DNA from: Harmothoe impar | Lineage: Eukaryota > Annelida > Polychaeta > Phyllodocida > Polynoidae | Reading direction: 5' to 3' | Assembly (NCBI GenBank): GCA_947462335.1 | Contig: OX381714.1 | Location: forward strand, 60,309,800-60,373,799 | DNA: 64,000 nucleotides | Part shown: positions 11,893 through 23,632 of the stretch, in pieces | Numbering within the stretch: position 1 is the stretch's first letter | Layout: the number at the start of each line of letters is the position of its first letter | Notes under the pieces: model-generated | The model's database searches: none | Seen by the model: the letters and a program-made list of their open reading frames with translations, nothing else | Told to the model about the DNA's origin: nothing | Made by a program: the position numbers and the translations under genes

Positions 11893-12330
11893 GACAGAGT
11901 GCATTCTGTAGCAGAGGGAGTCATCAGAAGGCCTCTCTGCTGTGTTCAAATCTCTGACAGAGGCGTCACTCTCCGAGCAGATGCTTAGTCTATATGAACC
12001 AAAATCCCGTTGCATAAATTACCAACGTGTATTAACCCTTTAAGGATGGCATAATGCATTAATGCCCTTGATAGTCATGGTGCATGAATGCAGCCCTAGC
12101 TGGTAACTCAATTCAAGCATCATGCAGACCCCATGGGATTCTGACACTCCCGAAGGGTCGTCATGATGCAGAAATGAAGCACCGGCGGGTTACCTGCCAG
12201 GGCTGCATTGGTACATCATGACGACAAATGTCATCGTTTAGCGGCATCCGTTCTTAAAGGGTTAAGATGACCGTATCCGTACAGAGAGGTGATTAACCTC
12301 TGTGGGTGGCGCCATGTCTCGTGACAGACC
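11893..12330. repeat. CATTCTG-family element split by a TTAA-MITE
   Basis: Begins CATTCTGTAGCAGAGGGAGTC and continues to GTGGCGCCATGTCTCGTGACAG after the 226-bp MITE insertion. Compare the uninterrupted copy at 28556. Confidence 0.75.
12036..12261. repeat. TTAA-MITE, complete 226-bp reference copy
   Basis: TTAA at 12032-12035 and 12262-12265. The element runs CCCTTTAAGGATGGCATAAT...ATCCGTTCTTAAAGGG. It interrupts a CATTCTG-family element whose flanks rejoin at a single TTAA. Confidence 0.88.
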
Positions 12331-12342
12331 ACATGAGGTGCT

Positions 12343-12876
12343 GCCATGACTATGGGTGTGTCTGGCTGGGGGTGCACTAAATAAGGACTATGGGAGTGTA
12401 GTGCTGCCATGACTATGGGTGTGTCTGGCTGGGGGTGCACTAAATAAGGACTATGGGAGTGTAGCGCTGCCATGACTATGGGTGTGTCTGGCTGGGGGTG
12501 CACTAAATAAGGACTATGGGAGTGTAGCGCTGCCATGACTATGGGAGTGTCTGGGTGGGGGTGCACTAAATAAGGACTATGGGAGTGTAGCGCTGCCATG
12601 ACTATGGGTGTGTCTGGCTGGGGGTGCACTAAATAAGGACTATGGGAGTGTAGTGCTGCCATGACTATGGGAGTGTAGTGCTGCCATGACTATGGGTGTG
12701 TCTGGCTGGGGGTGCACTAAATAAGGACTATGGGAGTGTAGCGCTGCCATGACTATGGGAGTGTAGTGCTGCCATGACTATGGGTGTGTCTGGGTGGGGG
12801 TGCACTAAATAAGGACTATGGGAGTGTAGCGCTGCCATGACTATGGGTGTGTCTGGGTCGGGGTGCACTAAATAAC
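12343..12876. repeat. 63-bp minisatellite
   Basis: About eight units of CATGACTATGGGTGTGTCTG..., with a shorter ~30-bp variant interleaved near 12660 and 12750. A unit length divisible by three keeps a 143-codon frame open on the minus strand; I treat it as artefact. Confidence 0.93.
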
Positions 12877-13008
12877 CCTCACACCACCTACTTAATGTCG
12901 GTTGTCTTGGCAACCATCAAACAAGATGGCGCCTAGATGAGCTGCTTTATGGCAGTCTGACACCTAACGCGTCCCTCCCGCCCATCCTGCAGTAACCAGC
13001 TCACCATT

Positions 13009-13469
13009 TAAACCTTTAAGGACAGCATGCCGCTAAAAGATGACATTTGTCATCATGATGGGGCAATAAGATAACTCGCTGGGGCTGCATTGGTGCATCA
13101 TGTCGACTATGCGGAGGTATCTTAACCGGTAGGGTTGTCATGATGCATGAATGCATCACTGGCGATTTACTCGCCAGGACTGTATTCATGCATTATGACA
13201 ACCGAGGCATGATACATTATGCCACCCTTAAGAGTAAAGGGCCACATAGTGCTATAATCCACTATGGGCTATGGTCGCCATAATGTGTGAATGCAACCCT
13301 GGCGAGTAAATCACCAGGGCAGCATTAATGCACCATGCTGATCCTACAGGGCTGATACACTCCCAAAGGGATCACATGATGCACCTATACCAATGAGTTA
13401 CTTGCGGCGCTGCGTAGGTGCAGCAAAAAGACAAATGCTGCGTCAAAGCAGCATGCGGTCCTTAAAGGG
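13009..13469. repeat. Two adjoining TTAA-MITE copies
   Basis: First copy about 13009-13236 (CCTTTAAGGACAGC...GCCACCCTTAAGAG). The second is about 13236-13469 (AAGGGCCACATAG...GCGGTCCTTAAAGGG, then TTAA). Confidence 0.75.
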
Positions 13470-13733
13470 TTAATGACCCCCACACAATCTGCCTATCCCA
13501 CTATAGCCCTGCTATATTTGCCTACCCCCATCTAGCACACGGAAGCGTCGCTAGCATTGGGTACTTCCCCCATATGACCCATCCATATGGCTAAATCCAC
13601 CCACTGTCTGTCTAAATAGAACCCAGCTCCAGCCGCTCTCCCATCCTACCTATATAGCACACCCAAATTGGAGTCTTAGGCCAACGTTGGGAGCATTATG
13701 CTACAATCTGTTTTCAAAATGGTGTTTTTCGAG

Positions 13734-13895
13734 TGAATATACACTCAAAAAGTAAACTCGTCTGCAGACTCTTCTAAGTGACAAGAGAGTGGGTCCTCTA
13801 GCTGTAGTTGTCAGATAGAAGATACACTTGGTATGTGCCAGCCCAAAACCTGACCCATGCCAGCCCTAGACTCGTCAACCAGGGTCTGATTCAGG
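13734..13895. repeat. Partial copy of the CACTCAAAAA element
   Basis: TACACTCAAAAAGTAAACTCG to CCCATGCCAGCCC matches the left half of the 24.8-kb copy; the right half is missing here. Confidence 0.65.
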
Positions 13896-14385
13896 ATTTT
13901 CCCTGTAGGTGGCATCAGTATAACATGCATTCTGTATAAAGTTGGGGAATGAATTGCATAATTTCTATGTTGATTTTAATCATATTTATGGGAATACACA
14001 TTCATGTTATGGAGAATCCTGAGATTTATCTATTGGGGATGCTAGAAAAGGTAAAGGAATCAATGTTTTGATATAATTGAGACAAAACAAATATGTGTAG
14101 GGCACAGACACCTCTTTTGTGGTTATTTCTATGGTACAATAGCTGCAAGTAAACTCCCATTGGTATGACATCCACATATGTGTTAGCAGTCTGTAACTAA
14201 AGGGTAGAAATACTCTCAATATAGACTTGGGGATATGGCAGGAATTCCCCTAACCTACATACCTCTATGTTTTTATGAATTAGCTATTATAAACCTCAGA
14301 AATATAGACAGACATGGACAACAATTATGCCTAGGCAGAACCCAGTTAGCTCCACCTGCAGTGAAGTAGAGGTTATAGTGCACAG

Positions 14386-14606
14386 GTTAACCCTCTAAGG
14401 GGTGCATAGTGCTTAAAGGTGCTATGCTCTATGTGATCACAATACAGGAATTCAGCCTTGGCAAGTATACTCGCCCAACTGTTGATTCATTTCCAAAGGT
14501 GCATGAATGCAGGCTTGGTGAATAGACTCACCAGGGCTACATTCATGCATCATGCTGACAAAGGGATTCAAGCACATTTAAAGCAGTTTGCAGCCAATAA
14601 AGGGTT
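14386..14606. repeat. TTAA-MITE copy
   Basis: TTAACCCTCTAAGGGGTGC...GCAGCCAATAAAGGGTTAA. Confidence 0.75.
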
Positions 14607-14830
14607 AACTATTCTGGGTTGTCAATTTGACGACCTTAGACTTGTCACTTGGAGTGGGCCACTGCCTGGGCTAACATTGTCAGTTAGATGACCCTAGTCT
14701 TGTCTTGTGGGATGGTAACCGGACAGTTCATCAAATAGACAACCTTTAACTCGTTTATTTTATGACCGTCACTTTAAAGACCCTAAACTCTTCTTATAAG
14801 ACAACCTTTTGACAAGTTTGAATCCCTTCA
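14605..14830. repeat. Degenerate copy of the CACTCAAAAA element
   Basis: Contains GTGGGATGGTAACCGGACAG, ACTCGTTTATTTTATGACCGTCAC and related blocks in the order of the complete copies, but the ends are eroded. Confidence 0.5.
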
Positions 14831-15173
14831 TTTTATCAGTGTACTTTTCTCTGTAACACTGGCCGCTGGAAAAATTAGTCCCAAAATTTGGGCAACCTTT
14901 TGGGGAGCTTTTCTCTCTCTTGCTGACTAACATTGGGTAAAGCCTTATTATGATTTCTGTGCCACATACCATACATACTACCACTATAAGCTAAACCACC
15001 AAATCGTTCTTAAGTAAACCCCTAAGTAAAAGCAGTATAGTAGTAATCCCGATTTGCAGTTAAGGTATTTTGTCTGAGTGAAGAGGGCCTGAATCTCTCC
15101 CCTGTGTTGAAAGGTTTACCTACTTACATTATTAAGCACAGGTCTTTACAGAAGCTTTACAGAGAGACAGCTA

Positions 15174-15560
15174 CACTCTAAAAAAAAGGTGTTTAACTTT
15201 AAACACCATTTTTTCTAAACACTGTTTAAACGCTAATCACAGGGAGGATCTTGACACTTGATGTTAAACACCTAAACATTTAATCAAGTGTTTAGCATTT
15301 CAACACTTGTCAGTAAAACACCTAAATACTAAGTGTTCAATGTTTTAAACACATGTTTGACATTAAAACCTAAACACTAGGTGGTTAAGTGTTTAGCATT
15401 TAAACACGTTTAAACTTGAACGTGTTTAATTTAAACACCACATATTCAAACATGTTTAGAATTAAACCCGTGTAAGCAAAGAGGTATTTAAAAATCTGGG
15501 ACAAAAAAGTGTTCAACTTCTAACCACGTGTGTTTAAACCCTAAACACCTCTTTAACAGC
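15174..15560. mobile_element. CACTCTAAAAAAAAGGTG-ended element with TA flanks
   Basis: TA-CACTCTAAAAAAAAGGTGTTTAA...ACACCTCTTTAACAGCG-TA. The interior is made of repeated GTGTTTAA/TTAAACAC modules, so it can fold extensively. No coding capacity. Confidence 0.7.
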
Positions 15561-17263
15561 GTATAGAGACAGGGACAGATAACGAGCCAGAGCCAGGGTA
15601 AAGGCTGGGCCCTTTGAAAAATGGTAAATCAATACATTGAATTTTTCTCATTGACGACTATCAGGTATAATGAAGGCAAATATTGACTGGGGTTGTAATT
15701 GTTCTCTCCCTGCCAGTACGTGCACCGCTATCACATAGACCGTTCACAGTGGTCTCACACAGCGCGGACAACAAGCTCTCTCCCCTCATCTCCCCTCTCT
15801 TTACATTTGCTGTAAACGTATGTATTTTCGCGCATATGAATCTTCACGATTTGGCTATAGAGTACAATTTCGCGCGGATTTAAATTTGCAATTTTTGCAA
15901 TATAGTAGTTATATAGCTACACGGAATAGATATTCACGCGATACATATTTTCGTGGATTTTCATTTCCACGAAAATCGCGAAAACAAGTACAGCACGAAA
16001 TAACATACGTTTACAGTATGCCCCATTTATAGCTAATTGACCACAATGACTATGGATATCTTTATACCATTTGAAAGCTATGCTTTTAGTCTACACAATA
16101 TTAAGTTTCTGCAATGGTTTGTACATGTTAGGTAGTGATTCTATTTGAATGAGTAAGTGGAGATTGGGAAGTGTGTGCTGCCGGTGGAGTACCCGCTTCT
16201 GGCACTGAAAATTGATAGCTCTCCAGAAACATTCTATAGGAGAATGCCTATTATGCTGGGGTAAACTGCTCTGATAAATTTGTAAATGAATGCTTTGGAA
16301 AGCCATGATATAGGCCTATAGTCTCACACCCTTTCCTCAGAGTGATAGAATCAGAGTTACAGTAGAATTCTTTCTAAAGTACATAAAATCAACTTCAAAT
16401 GTTAGGAGGGTAAAAGTGTGACCAAACATTTAAATTCTATATGTGTCTAGTATTTACTGTCCAAAAAACAAAACAAACTGATGAAAATAAGTCAGCATAA
16501 TAGACAGATATGTGGAGCTATCCATTCTGAGAAGTAGTACATTCCCTATATAAGGCCACCTCATGTTGATAATTAACTTGGATTATGGGCTTATAAGTCA
16601 CAATATTCATATTTAATTTTATTGTCGATTGAACATCAGAATTCCTATCAGAAATACCACGCCTTCTTGCTGCATTGATTGAGCGCATGGCAGAGGCATC
16701 CAAGCGGGCCTAGCAGAATCAGCAGTATTGTATGCTGGCAAATGCTTTAGTTTCATTTGTTCAAGTTTCTTTTGGTTTTCTGCACCGCCAATCATGAAAG
16801 AAGAAATTAGGCTTCATTACCCTAAAACATTGAAACCCTTAAACCTCCGGGACACCAGAGAGGGGAGAGACTTAGAGGGTTGAAAGAGTGTTTTCATTTC
16901 AATTGCCATGTGCATTAACTATTTAAGGTTTCACAAGTGGTCACAAAAGAAAATTATGGATGAAACTTGCTGGGTTGAAAAGTGTTTTCGGAATCATTTC
17001 ATCAAGACATGGATCGAGTGAGAGACATTCACAAAGAGTTCTACAAACCGTCGGAGTGAGGAGCGTTTCCGCTGCCTCCACGACTAAAGTTATCCATTAA
17101 ACCAACATCTTGCATTCAATTAACAAATTACCCTGCACTTGTAGTTTCGTTAATTACTAAGTGTTTACATGGACAATTCTTTAAGCAGTGTTTACAAGAC
17201 CTCAGCCTCGATTTCTGAGTTAGCTTCCTTGAAGAATTAACACATTAAACATTGAGTTCTTAC
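15561..17263. other. No gene seen
   Basis: AT-rich, apparently low-copy. 15930-16020 has an inverted TTTTCGTGGATTTTCATTTCCACGAAAA hairpin with TCGCG words. Confidence 0.45.
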
Positions 17264-17476
17264 CCAGGACCCTTTGTAGTGGTTAGACTGTGCTGACGTG
17301 TACCGCTTAGGCCGTGACGTCATAGAGGGTGGTGTAGTTCCGGCATTGTCCTCCAGGTGCGGCTGGTGGCGCTGCTGCTGCTGGGAGCACACCCAGCACG
17401 CGTTGTCATGGGGACGACGATACGTCACGTAATACACCATGGCCGGCCGGCCGCCGTAGTAACCATTCATCGTCAT
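17264..17476 (-). CDS. Candidate first coding exon of an unidentified host gene
   Basis: Speculative. 71 codons open from an ATG at 17476 (a second ATG follows two codons on) to a good splice donor, CCTGG|GTAAGAACT, at 17264/17263. The segment is GC/CpG-rich in an AT-rich setting. The peptide begins MTMNGYYGGRPAMVYYVTYR, then has NACWVCSQQQQRHQPH and ends RYTSAQSNHYKGSW. It matches no family I recognise. Directly upstream (higher coordinates on this strand) is a tandem array of TGACGTCA elements, as a promoter would be. No downstream exon could be linked. A chance open frame in a CpG-rich repeat remains possible. Confidence 0.3.
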
Positions 17477-17647
17477 GACGTCACTTTTACGTCACACTAT
17501 TCACATTATGACGTCACTGCTACGTCAACTATTCACATCACGGCGTCACTACTACGTCACATTATGACGTCACTGCTACGTCACACTATTCATATCATGA
17601 CGTCACTTCTACGTCACACTATTCATATTATGACGTCACATGTGGAA
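17476..17647. promoter_or_regulatory. Tandem array of CRE-like TGACGTCA sites
   Basis: A unit of about 34 bp, TGACGTCACTNCTACGTCACACTATTCATATTA with variants, is repeated about five times. Full palindromic CREs alternate with half-sites ACGTCA. Another TGACGTCA lies at about 17809-17816. It could be a CREB/ATF-responsive promoter for the candidate exon, or merely a minisatellite. Confidence 0.6.
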
Positions 17648-17649
17648 CA

Positions 17650-18633
17650 TGTCCTTTAAACCTCGTCTTTCCCATTGCAGTTGAATATTTCCTCTAGGTA
17701 ATGCCTAAGTTCCAACTTCCAACTAAGTTCCTCATTGTCTTATACGTTGTATGCATCCTTTACTTGTGGCATTTACGTGACCATGGTTACGTCACGGACG
17801 GCGTCTGATGACGTCATAATGTCGTTACTCTCACAATACTGTGGTATGAAATGAAATCACCATGTTACCTCTCTGGTAACATGCCTGAGCAGTCCTCTTC
17901 ACATCCAGAGCTATGTCTTCAGGCTAGACTCCTTCCTCGGTCGACCTTTGTTTTTAATATCACAAGTATGAGGCATTTCAAATGTAGGCAGGAATATATC
18001 ACTAGTTGTATCATAAATCACAAGTTTGCCAGTTCGACGATTGCTCAATATCACCTTGTCATGTATCGATATAAAAAAAAGATACTTCGACCTTGATCAT
18101 GGTGTAATGGTTACTTGCTATGTCACCATGTTAATGCTATGTCACCATAGTCATCTTGAATAGTTTGATTTCAGCGATACTACTGTATTCCACTCTCCCA
18201 GGTGACTTTTCTGAATACATCACAGTCCTTAGTATCATGACAGGGGCCATCTTGAGTCAAAAATCCAATCCAACTAGAGTCCTCTATTCTATTCCTGTAC
18301 CGTCCTCTGTCATATACAGAAACATCTCTCACTTCTGTCACAGGTACTCAAGGTCATCGCCAAAGTAAAGTTCAAGGTCAGCTGGTTAGGAATCCTCGAA
18401 GCAGGCATGCTGTCACCTCTATAACATAGTCCAATACAAAAAGGGCATTCCAAAGGTCAAATCCAAGGTCAGACACAGACTGCAGTGCCCTGTGTTGGTA
18501 GAATGATGCTTCTCAATGTCAGATACAAGGTCAACTGACGCCTAGAAGACACTCACAAGTCAAATCCAAGGTCGTTCGGAGACTGCAGCGCCCTCAGTAA
18601 GTCCCAGACAAACTCCTGCCTGTGTCTCTGGTG
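17650..18633. other. No gene seen
   Basis: Low-copy; 18360-18580 has repeated CCAAGGTCA.AC words like those at 36500-36830. Confidence 0.45.
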
Positions 18634-18775
18634 CATTCTGCAACAAGAGGTGGCACCAGAGTCTACAGTACTCTCTGTACCTTTGACACCATATTTGGTT
18701 AAAGTATGCATCCATGACCAGCTCCATGTATGGGTATGCTACTAAGCCTGTGCTGGGAGAATGATGTAGGTTGCT
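18634..18775. repeat. CATTCTG-family copy, partial
   Basis: GCATTCTGCAACAAGAGGTGGC...AAGCCTGTGCTGGGAGAATG. Confidence 0.6.
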
Positions 18776-19086
18776 GTAGGTTTGAATTATCCAGAGACAG
18801 ATATTAGTCCACTAGTTTCACCCATAGTGTTTGTAGCAGGTCTGTGTGATTTAAGTAGGGTCTGCTTCCACTGAGCTACTCCTCTGCCTCCCTCTGTATG
18901 TACGAGCTACTCCACTGGCTGAACAAGCTCACAATGCCCCGTCTCTGAGTCCCTCTTTAATATTCTAACAGGTCTATTGTGGGTTCTTTGTATATCCCCT
19001 TGTCCTCTGAAGATGGAGAGCGGCTTGCTGCTACTCGGTGAAGTGTTGTAATCGCTTGGTCCTTTTTTGTCCTTTGAGAGTCTTAA

Positions 19087-19315
19087 CACTTTGAGGACGC
19101 ATGTGGATAAAAGAAGGCATTTGTCGGCATGATGCACCAATACAGCACTCGCCGGTGCTACATTGGTGCATCATGCCGAGCCTTCGGGAGGGTCTCAGCC
19201 TCAGGTCGGCATGATGCTTAAATGCAGCCCTGGCGAGTTACTCGCCTGGGCTGTATTCAAGCACAATGACGACAAAGGGCGTCATGCATTAAGGCATAAT
19301 GCCGCCCTTAAAGAG
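19087..19315. repeat. TTAA-MITE, complete 229-bp copy
   Basis: TTAA on both sides (19083-19086, 19316-19319); CACTTTGAGGACGCATG...GCCGCCCTTAAAGAG. Confidence 0.85.
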
Positions 19316-19467
19316 TTAAGTTCACTTCTGTGTCTTCTGTCACTTGGAATAGATTACATTTGTGTAATCCTCCGGGAGCTTACAATGCTTTCTGAACCTG
19401 TTTTTCCGGTCACCTTTCATAGCTACAGCCTCTATGGATTAAGCAGGTGACAAATATACTTCCTGAA

Positions 19468-20000
19468 AATTGTTTTCATTTTGGGCAAGGAAGCTATACA
19501 TGTACAATAATATTAAAATGTTCACTTTATATGCCCATGTCCTGACTATAGCTAGTCAATATCCAACATTCTACAACAGCTGAATATGATTTTCAATTGG
19601 GCAAGGAGGCTATGCAAGTTGATATTAAAGCGTCCACTTTATATGCCATAGTGTCATGACTATGTCTAGTAAGTGCCCGACAGTCTACGACAGCTGAATA
19701 TGATTTTTAATTGAACAAGGACAAGTGAATATTAAAGTCTTCTCTGTATATATGCGAATGGGCTGGCTAGTCAATATCCAACAGCTTTTCATTTTGGGCA
19801 AGGGGGCTATGCAAGTTGATACTAAAATCTCCACTGTATATGCCCATCTCCTGACGATAGCTAGTCGATGTCCAATAGTCTACGACAGCTGAATATGATA
19901 TTCAATTCAGGAAAGGAGGCTATACCAAGTTAATATTAAAATCTCCACTTTATATTCCAATGTCCTGCCCATGTCTAGTCACTGGCCAGCAGTCTGCATA
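19468..20000. repeat. About 95-115-bp diverged tandem repeat
   Basis: Around five units with TTTTCAATTGGGCAAGGAGGCTATGC, TTAAAATCTCCACTTTATATGCC, CCTGACTATAGCTAGTC and TCTACGACAGCTGAATATG. Confidence 0.8.
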
Positions 20001-20299
20001 AGGCACAGGACAGGTATAAGTAAGACGGGCAGCTGTCGTTAAATAATCCCCTGACAGAGTCATACACATGTCTTTGCTATCCCCTCGGTCCTCACAGAAT
20101 TCCACCAGCGTCCGTTGTCCGTCCGGTTATGCTCTTTTTGTGGCTCGGCTTACCCGGTTTACATCCATCATGAGGCCTGAGAAAAGCCATGTTTAATATG
20201 GAGAATGTGGGCCCACCTAGTAATATATGGCATACACTGCAAGCCACCATTTTGGCCTGTATAAGTGCCGGGCGCTCATTGATTTCGATTCCCTTATAG

Positions 20300-20400
20300 C
20301 CCCGACATGATGCTTGAATGGCAGCCCTGTGTTGCATTCATGCATCATGACGATTAAGGCATACTGCATTAAGACAATATACGGTCCTTCATGGAAAAGT
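20300..20400. repeat. TTAA-MITE, 3' fragment
   Basis: CCCGACATGATGCTTGAATGG...ATACGGTCCTTCATGG. Confidence 0.55.
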
Positions 20401-20815
20401 ATGGGTGTCCAGCAAACAGGAAAACACAGAAAAGCGCTGCGTTTGGGGGAAATGCATGCAAAAGGCCTCTACATCCCTCGATTATGTTCATGTATTATCA
20501 CAACATATCTCATCTATTTCCCTGTGTCTAACCACCATTTATTATCATTTTATGTTTCCTGATTTATTCAATTCTCAGGTATTTCCGAGATAGAAAAGAA
20601 CCTAATACACCTATACCCTCAAACTCAGCAACATGAAACACTGATATGCATGTTGGCCTCAGCTTCGCTGGTTCCTATCCATCCCCAGGTGGGATTATGG
20701 CTGAGGACCCAGCAGTAGGCGGGGTACCAGCGGGGTACCAGCAGTAAGGTGTGGCGGGGGTCGTTATGGTTTTACCGCCTCCTCAACCTGTCATAGGAAG
20801 ATGGTGCATGGTAAC

Positions 20816-21318
20816 TAACCCTTTAAGGACCGCATGCAGTCTTTGAGAAAACTTTCTTATCCCACAGGACATTTGGTCCTGAAAATCTTCAAATTTTGCA
20901 GGACCTGTTACATTTTTGAAGGACCGGATAGCCACCATATCTGACAATTTTAATGGTTTTGTCCATTAAAAATTAAAATGGCCAGAATGTATGGCCAAAT
21001 GGGGATATGTAGTTGTATAGTATATTATTAGTTTATTATATAGTATATTGACAAACATGTTACTTGACATTCGGTCCTTCTACACTTGTGCCGGGTAGCA
21101 TTGTAGGTGGACATTCCCACTGTACTGCATCCCTGGAGAGTAACTCGCCAGGGCTGCATTGGTGCATCATGCCGACCCTTCGGAGTGTCACAATCCCAGA
21201 GTGTCGGCATGGTGCTTGAATGCAGCACTGGCGAGTTACATGCCCGGGCTATATTCATGTGTCACGATGATCCAAGGCATGATGCATTAAGGCATAATGC
21301 AGTCCTTAAAGGGCTGAT
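20816..21318. repeat. TTAA-MITE with a ~270-bp internal insertion
   Basis: 5' end AACCCTTTAAGGACCGCATGC at 20816, MITE sequence again from about 21118 to GCAGTCCTTAAAGGGCTGA. The filler 20850-21115 is unclassified, AT-rich. Confidence 0.6.
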
Positions 21319-22779
21319 GGTGTGTGGGAGCGGGGGTTGCTAGGGACAGGTGGATGGGCAGATATAGTAGTAGGCAGGTAGGGTGGTTATCAAATACATG
21401 AGATCTAGAGCTTTACCCCTGTGAAATATAATAATAGTGCATTTTATTCAACCTTTCCCCCATTTTCGCTGACTTTTCCTGACCCAGCTAAATTTGATAA
21501 TATTCCCTGAATTTCCAGGGCTTTCCCTGACCCATGGGAACTCTACAGATACTAGATACTGGTTGTCAGGACGCTGGTCAGGTAGGATGGTTGTGTGCTG
21601 GTAGCAGTATAGTAGCAGCTAGAGTAGGGGTTGGGTTGGTCGATAGATTCTGAGAACCTGATATTTTGAGTCGACCAATGGGAAGGCTGGATTTACCGAG
21701 GTCTCAATCCCATATACACCGAGGCAATAAAAGTTGTAAGTGCCAATAAAAGTCGGATAGACGGCATTAACTCAGGCCCTACCGTCTTAGACCGGCTCTC
21801 TACGATCGGTGTCTAAATCTTCTACATCTCCCTACCAGGCGTTAGATAAGGCCGGGGGATTTGGGGAACCACATGGTAGGAGTTCATAATCCTCAATGGT
21901 AATGTGCTACCCCATCGGTATGATATCATCTTCATCTCACACTATTAAATAACCCAATTAATTACCACTAAGGGGCGACTTAATTTCTTCTAGGCTTTGC
22001 AGGTTCAAAGATCCTGATCAGGTTTGGTTTATAGCAGGAGAGGACATTGGAGGTGATGGAGCTGACCGCTTTACATTTAGGGGTGCTAAGTTAATCTTAC
22101 TGACCACCTTCGGTTTTATTGATTAATAAACGTCTCTTTGATGACTATGTAGGACTCTAGGAAATTCGAAAAGGCTCTTGATTTCGGGGACATTGGAAGT
22201 GGGTGAAAAAACACCCTTATTTCTGTTTTTTGGGGAACGAGCAAAGGTGTCATTTCTGTGTGAGAGTGCAGGGACCGGGGGCGGGGTCCAACAAAAACTA
22301 AGGTATTGAAAAGTGTCATGCCGCAAGTCGCTTCAGATCAAGAGTACGGAGTATCCATTGTGCTAGGCTGCTCATGTAACATCTACCCTGACCCCGTACA
22401 TACCCACCTATCTCAACCACCCTACCTACTTGGGACACCACCTCACCTAAATCAATCCATCCCTCCCATACACCACTAACTGACGCCGAGCCCAATCACC
22501 ACAAACCCGCCTGATTGGGAGGTGTCTGGTGGGTATTTGTGTTTGTTTTTTCTCTCTTTTTTTTTGTAGTTGTTTGTTTTGGCACCAATTGGGCACATGC
22601 GGGCACTCCCAGACACGACACATATTCCGCATTAGCGGGATACAGTGGCTCCACCTGATAGGAGTATTTGTAACTATAACTAGCTGAAGCTGGTACCTGC
22701 CATGTCCAAAATAGGAAGTTTTAGGGGTCGTAATCTGTGAGTATTGTGAATATGTGGTCCCTGGTCACTAGCTATGTCA

Positions 22780-22856
22780 CTTGTCCAGTATAGTGTAGTG
22801 GTAAGGACAGAGGACTCACACTCCTGAGGACCTAAGCTCAAATCCCTCCCAATCTT
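22780..22856 (+). repeat. tRNA-Val-like SINE head, degenerate
   Basis: TAGTGTAGTGGTAAGGAC resembles a box A region, CTCACAC sits where a Val(CAC) anticodon loop would be, and AGCTCAAATCCC is a weakened box B. Acceptor arms do not pair, so this is not a functional tRNA. Confidence 0.45.
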
Positions 22857-23096
22857 TGCCTAAAATGGGAATAAGTCCTAGAGATTTATGTCTTATATAT
22901 TTTGGTTGAATTTTTAGAAGTGAGTACCAGCCATTTGTTAAGACTAAGTAGAGAAATATCAAGAGTGTGGTATTCTGTTTACATTCCCTTACAAAAGCAA
23001 TTAACTTTATTGCTATGTATTCGACTGAAAATGCTTGGTTTCCTGTAGTAGATATATGAAAAAGGAAACAGTTTTACCTTTGAGTGGAATAGTCAC

Positions 23097-23180
23097 CAGA
23101 TGTGGCTTGGAAGGGAATTGAGCTTAGGCTCTCTGGACTGTGAGTCCACTGTCCTAACCATTACACTATACTGGACACAG
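23097..23180 (-). repeat. tRNA-Val-like SINE head, opposite strand
   Basis: The reverse strand reads GTCCAGTATAGTGTAATGG..., CTCACAG loop, AGCTCAATTCCC. It pairs as an inverted repeat with 22780-22856. Confidence 0.45.
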
Positions 23181-23529
23181 GTGACATAAGGAGTGTCCAG
23201 GTACAACCTATTCACAATACCTGTACCCAGATTGTACCCTAATCTCGTCCACAAGATTTGGCTAAGCTGGTTGCTGTAAGTTATGGGAATAGACCTAGAA
23301 CCAGTGGAAATGGCGCTGCCCACTGATCATCTCGCTAATGCCCTATAAAACTAACCGTTTCTCCATAACAGCACGCTGCACGAGTTGGGGGTATAGGGTA
23401 CACCTGGCCCCGAGCTGATGACAGAATTTGGATTAGAGTCTTATGGATAGGTTACAAACTGATTTCTAGTTTTGTATTTGAATGTACAATGTATAGTAAA
23501 TGCCTACATGAACCATGGACTGTTGCCAT

Positions 23530-23632
23530 AGGGTCAGCATGATGATGCTTGAATCCTGACACAGGCTCGGATTCATGCGTCATGACGCAGTGAAAGGTAC
23601 TGAGCACTATGCGGGCCTTAAAGGGAATTGCT
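23530..23632. repeat. TTAA-MITE, 3' fragment
   Basis: GGGTCAGCATGATGATGCTTG...GCGGGCCTTAAAGGGAATT. Confidence 0.6.

Noticed and set aside
12231..12662. 143-codon minus-strand frame with a 21-residue repeat
   Set aside because: The 63-bp minisatellite unit is divisible by three, so any open frame stays open; the frame starts in a MITE.
22780..22856. Functional tRNA-Val gene
   Set aside because: Acceptor arms do not pair and box B is degenerate, so only a tRNA-derived repeat is supported.
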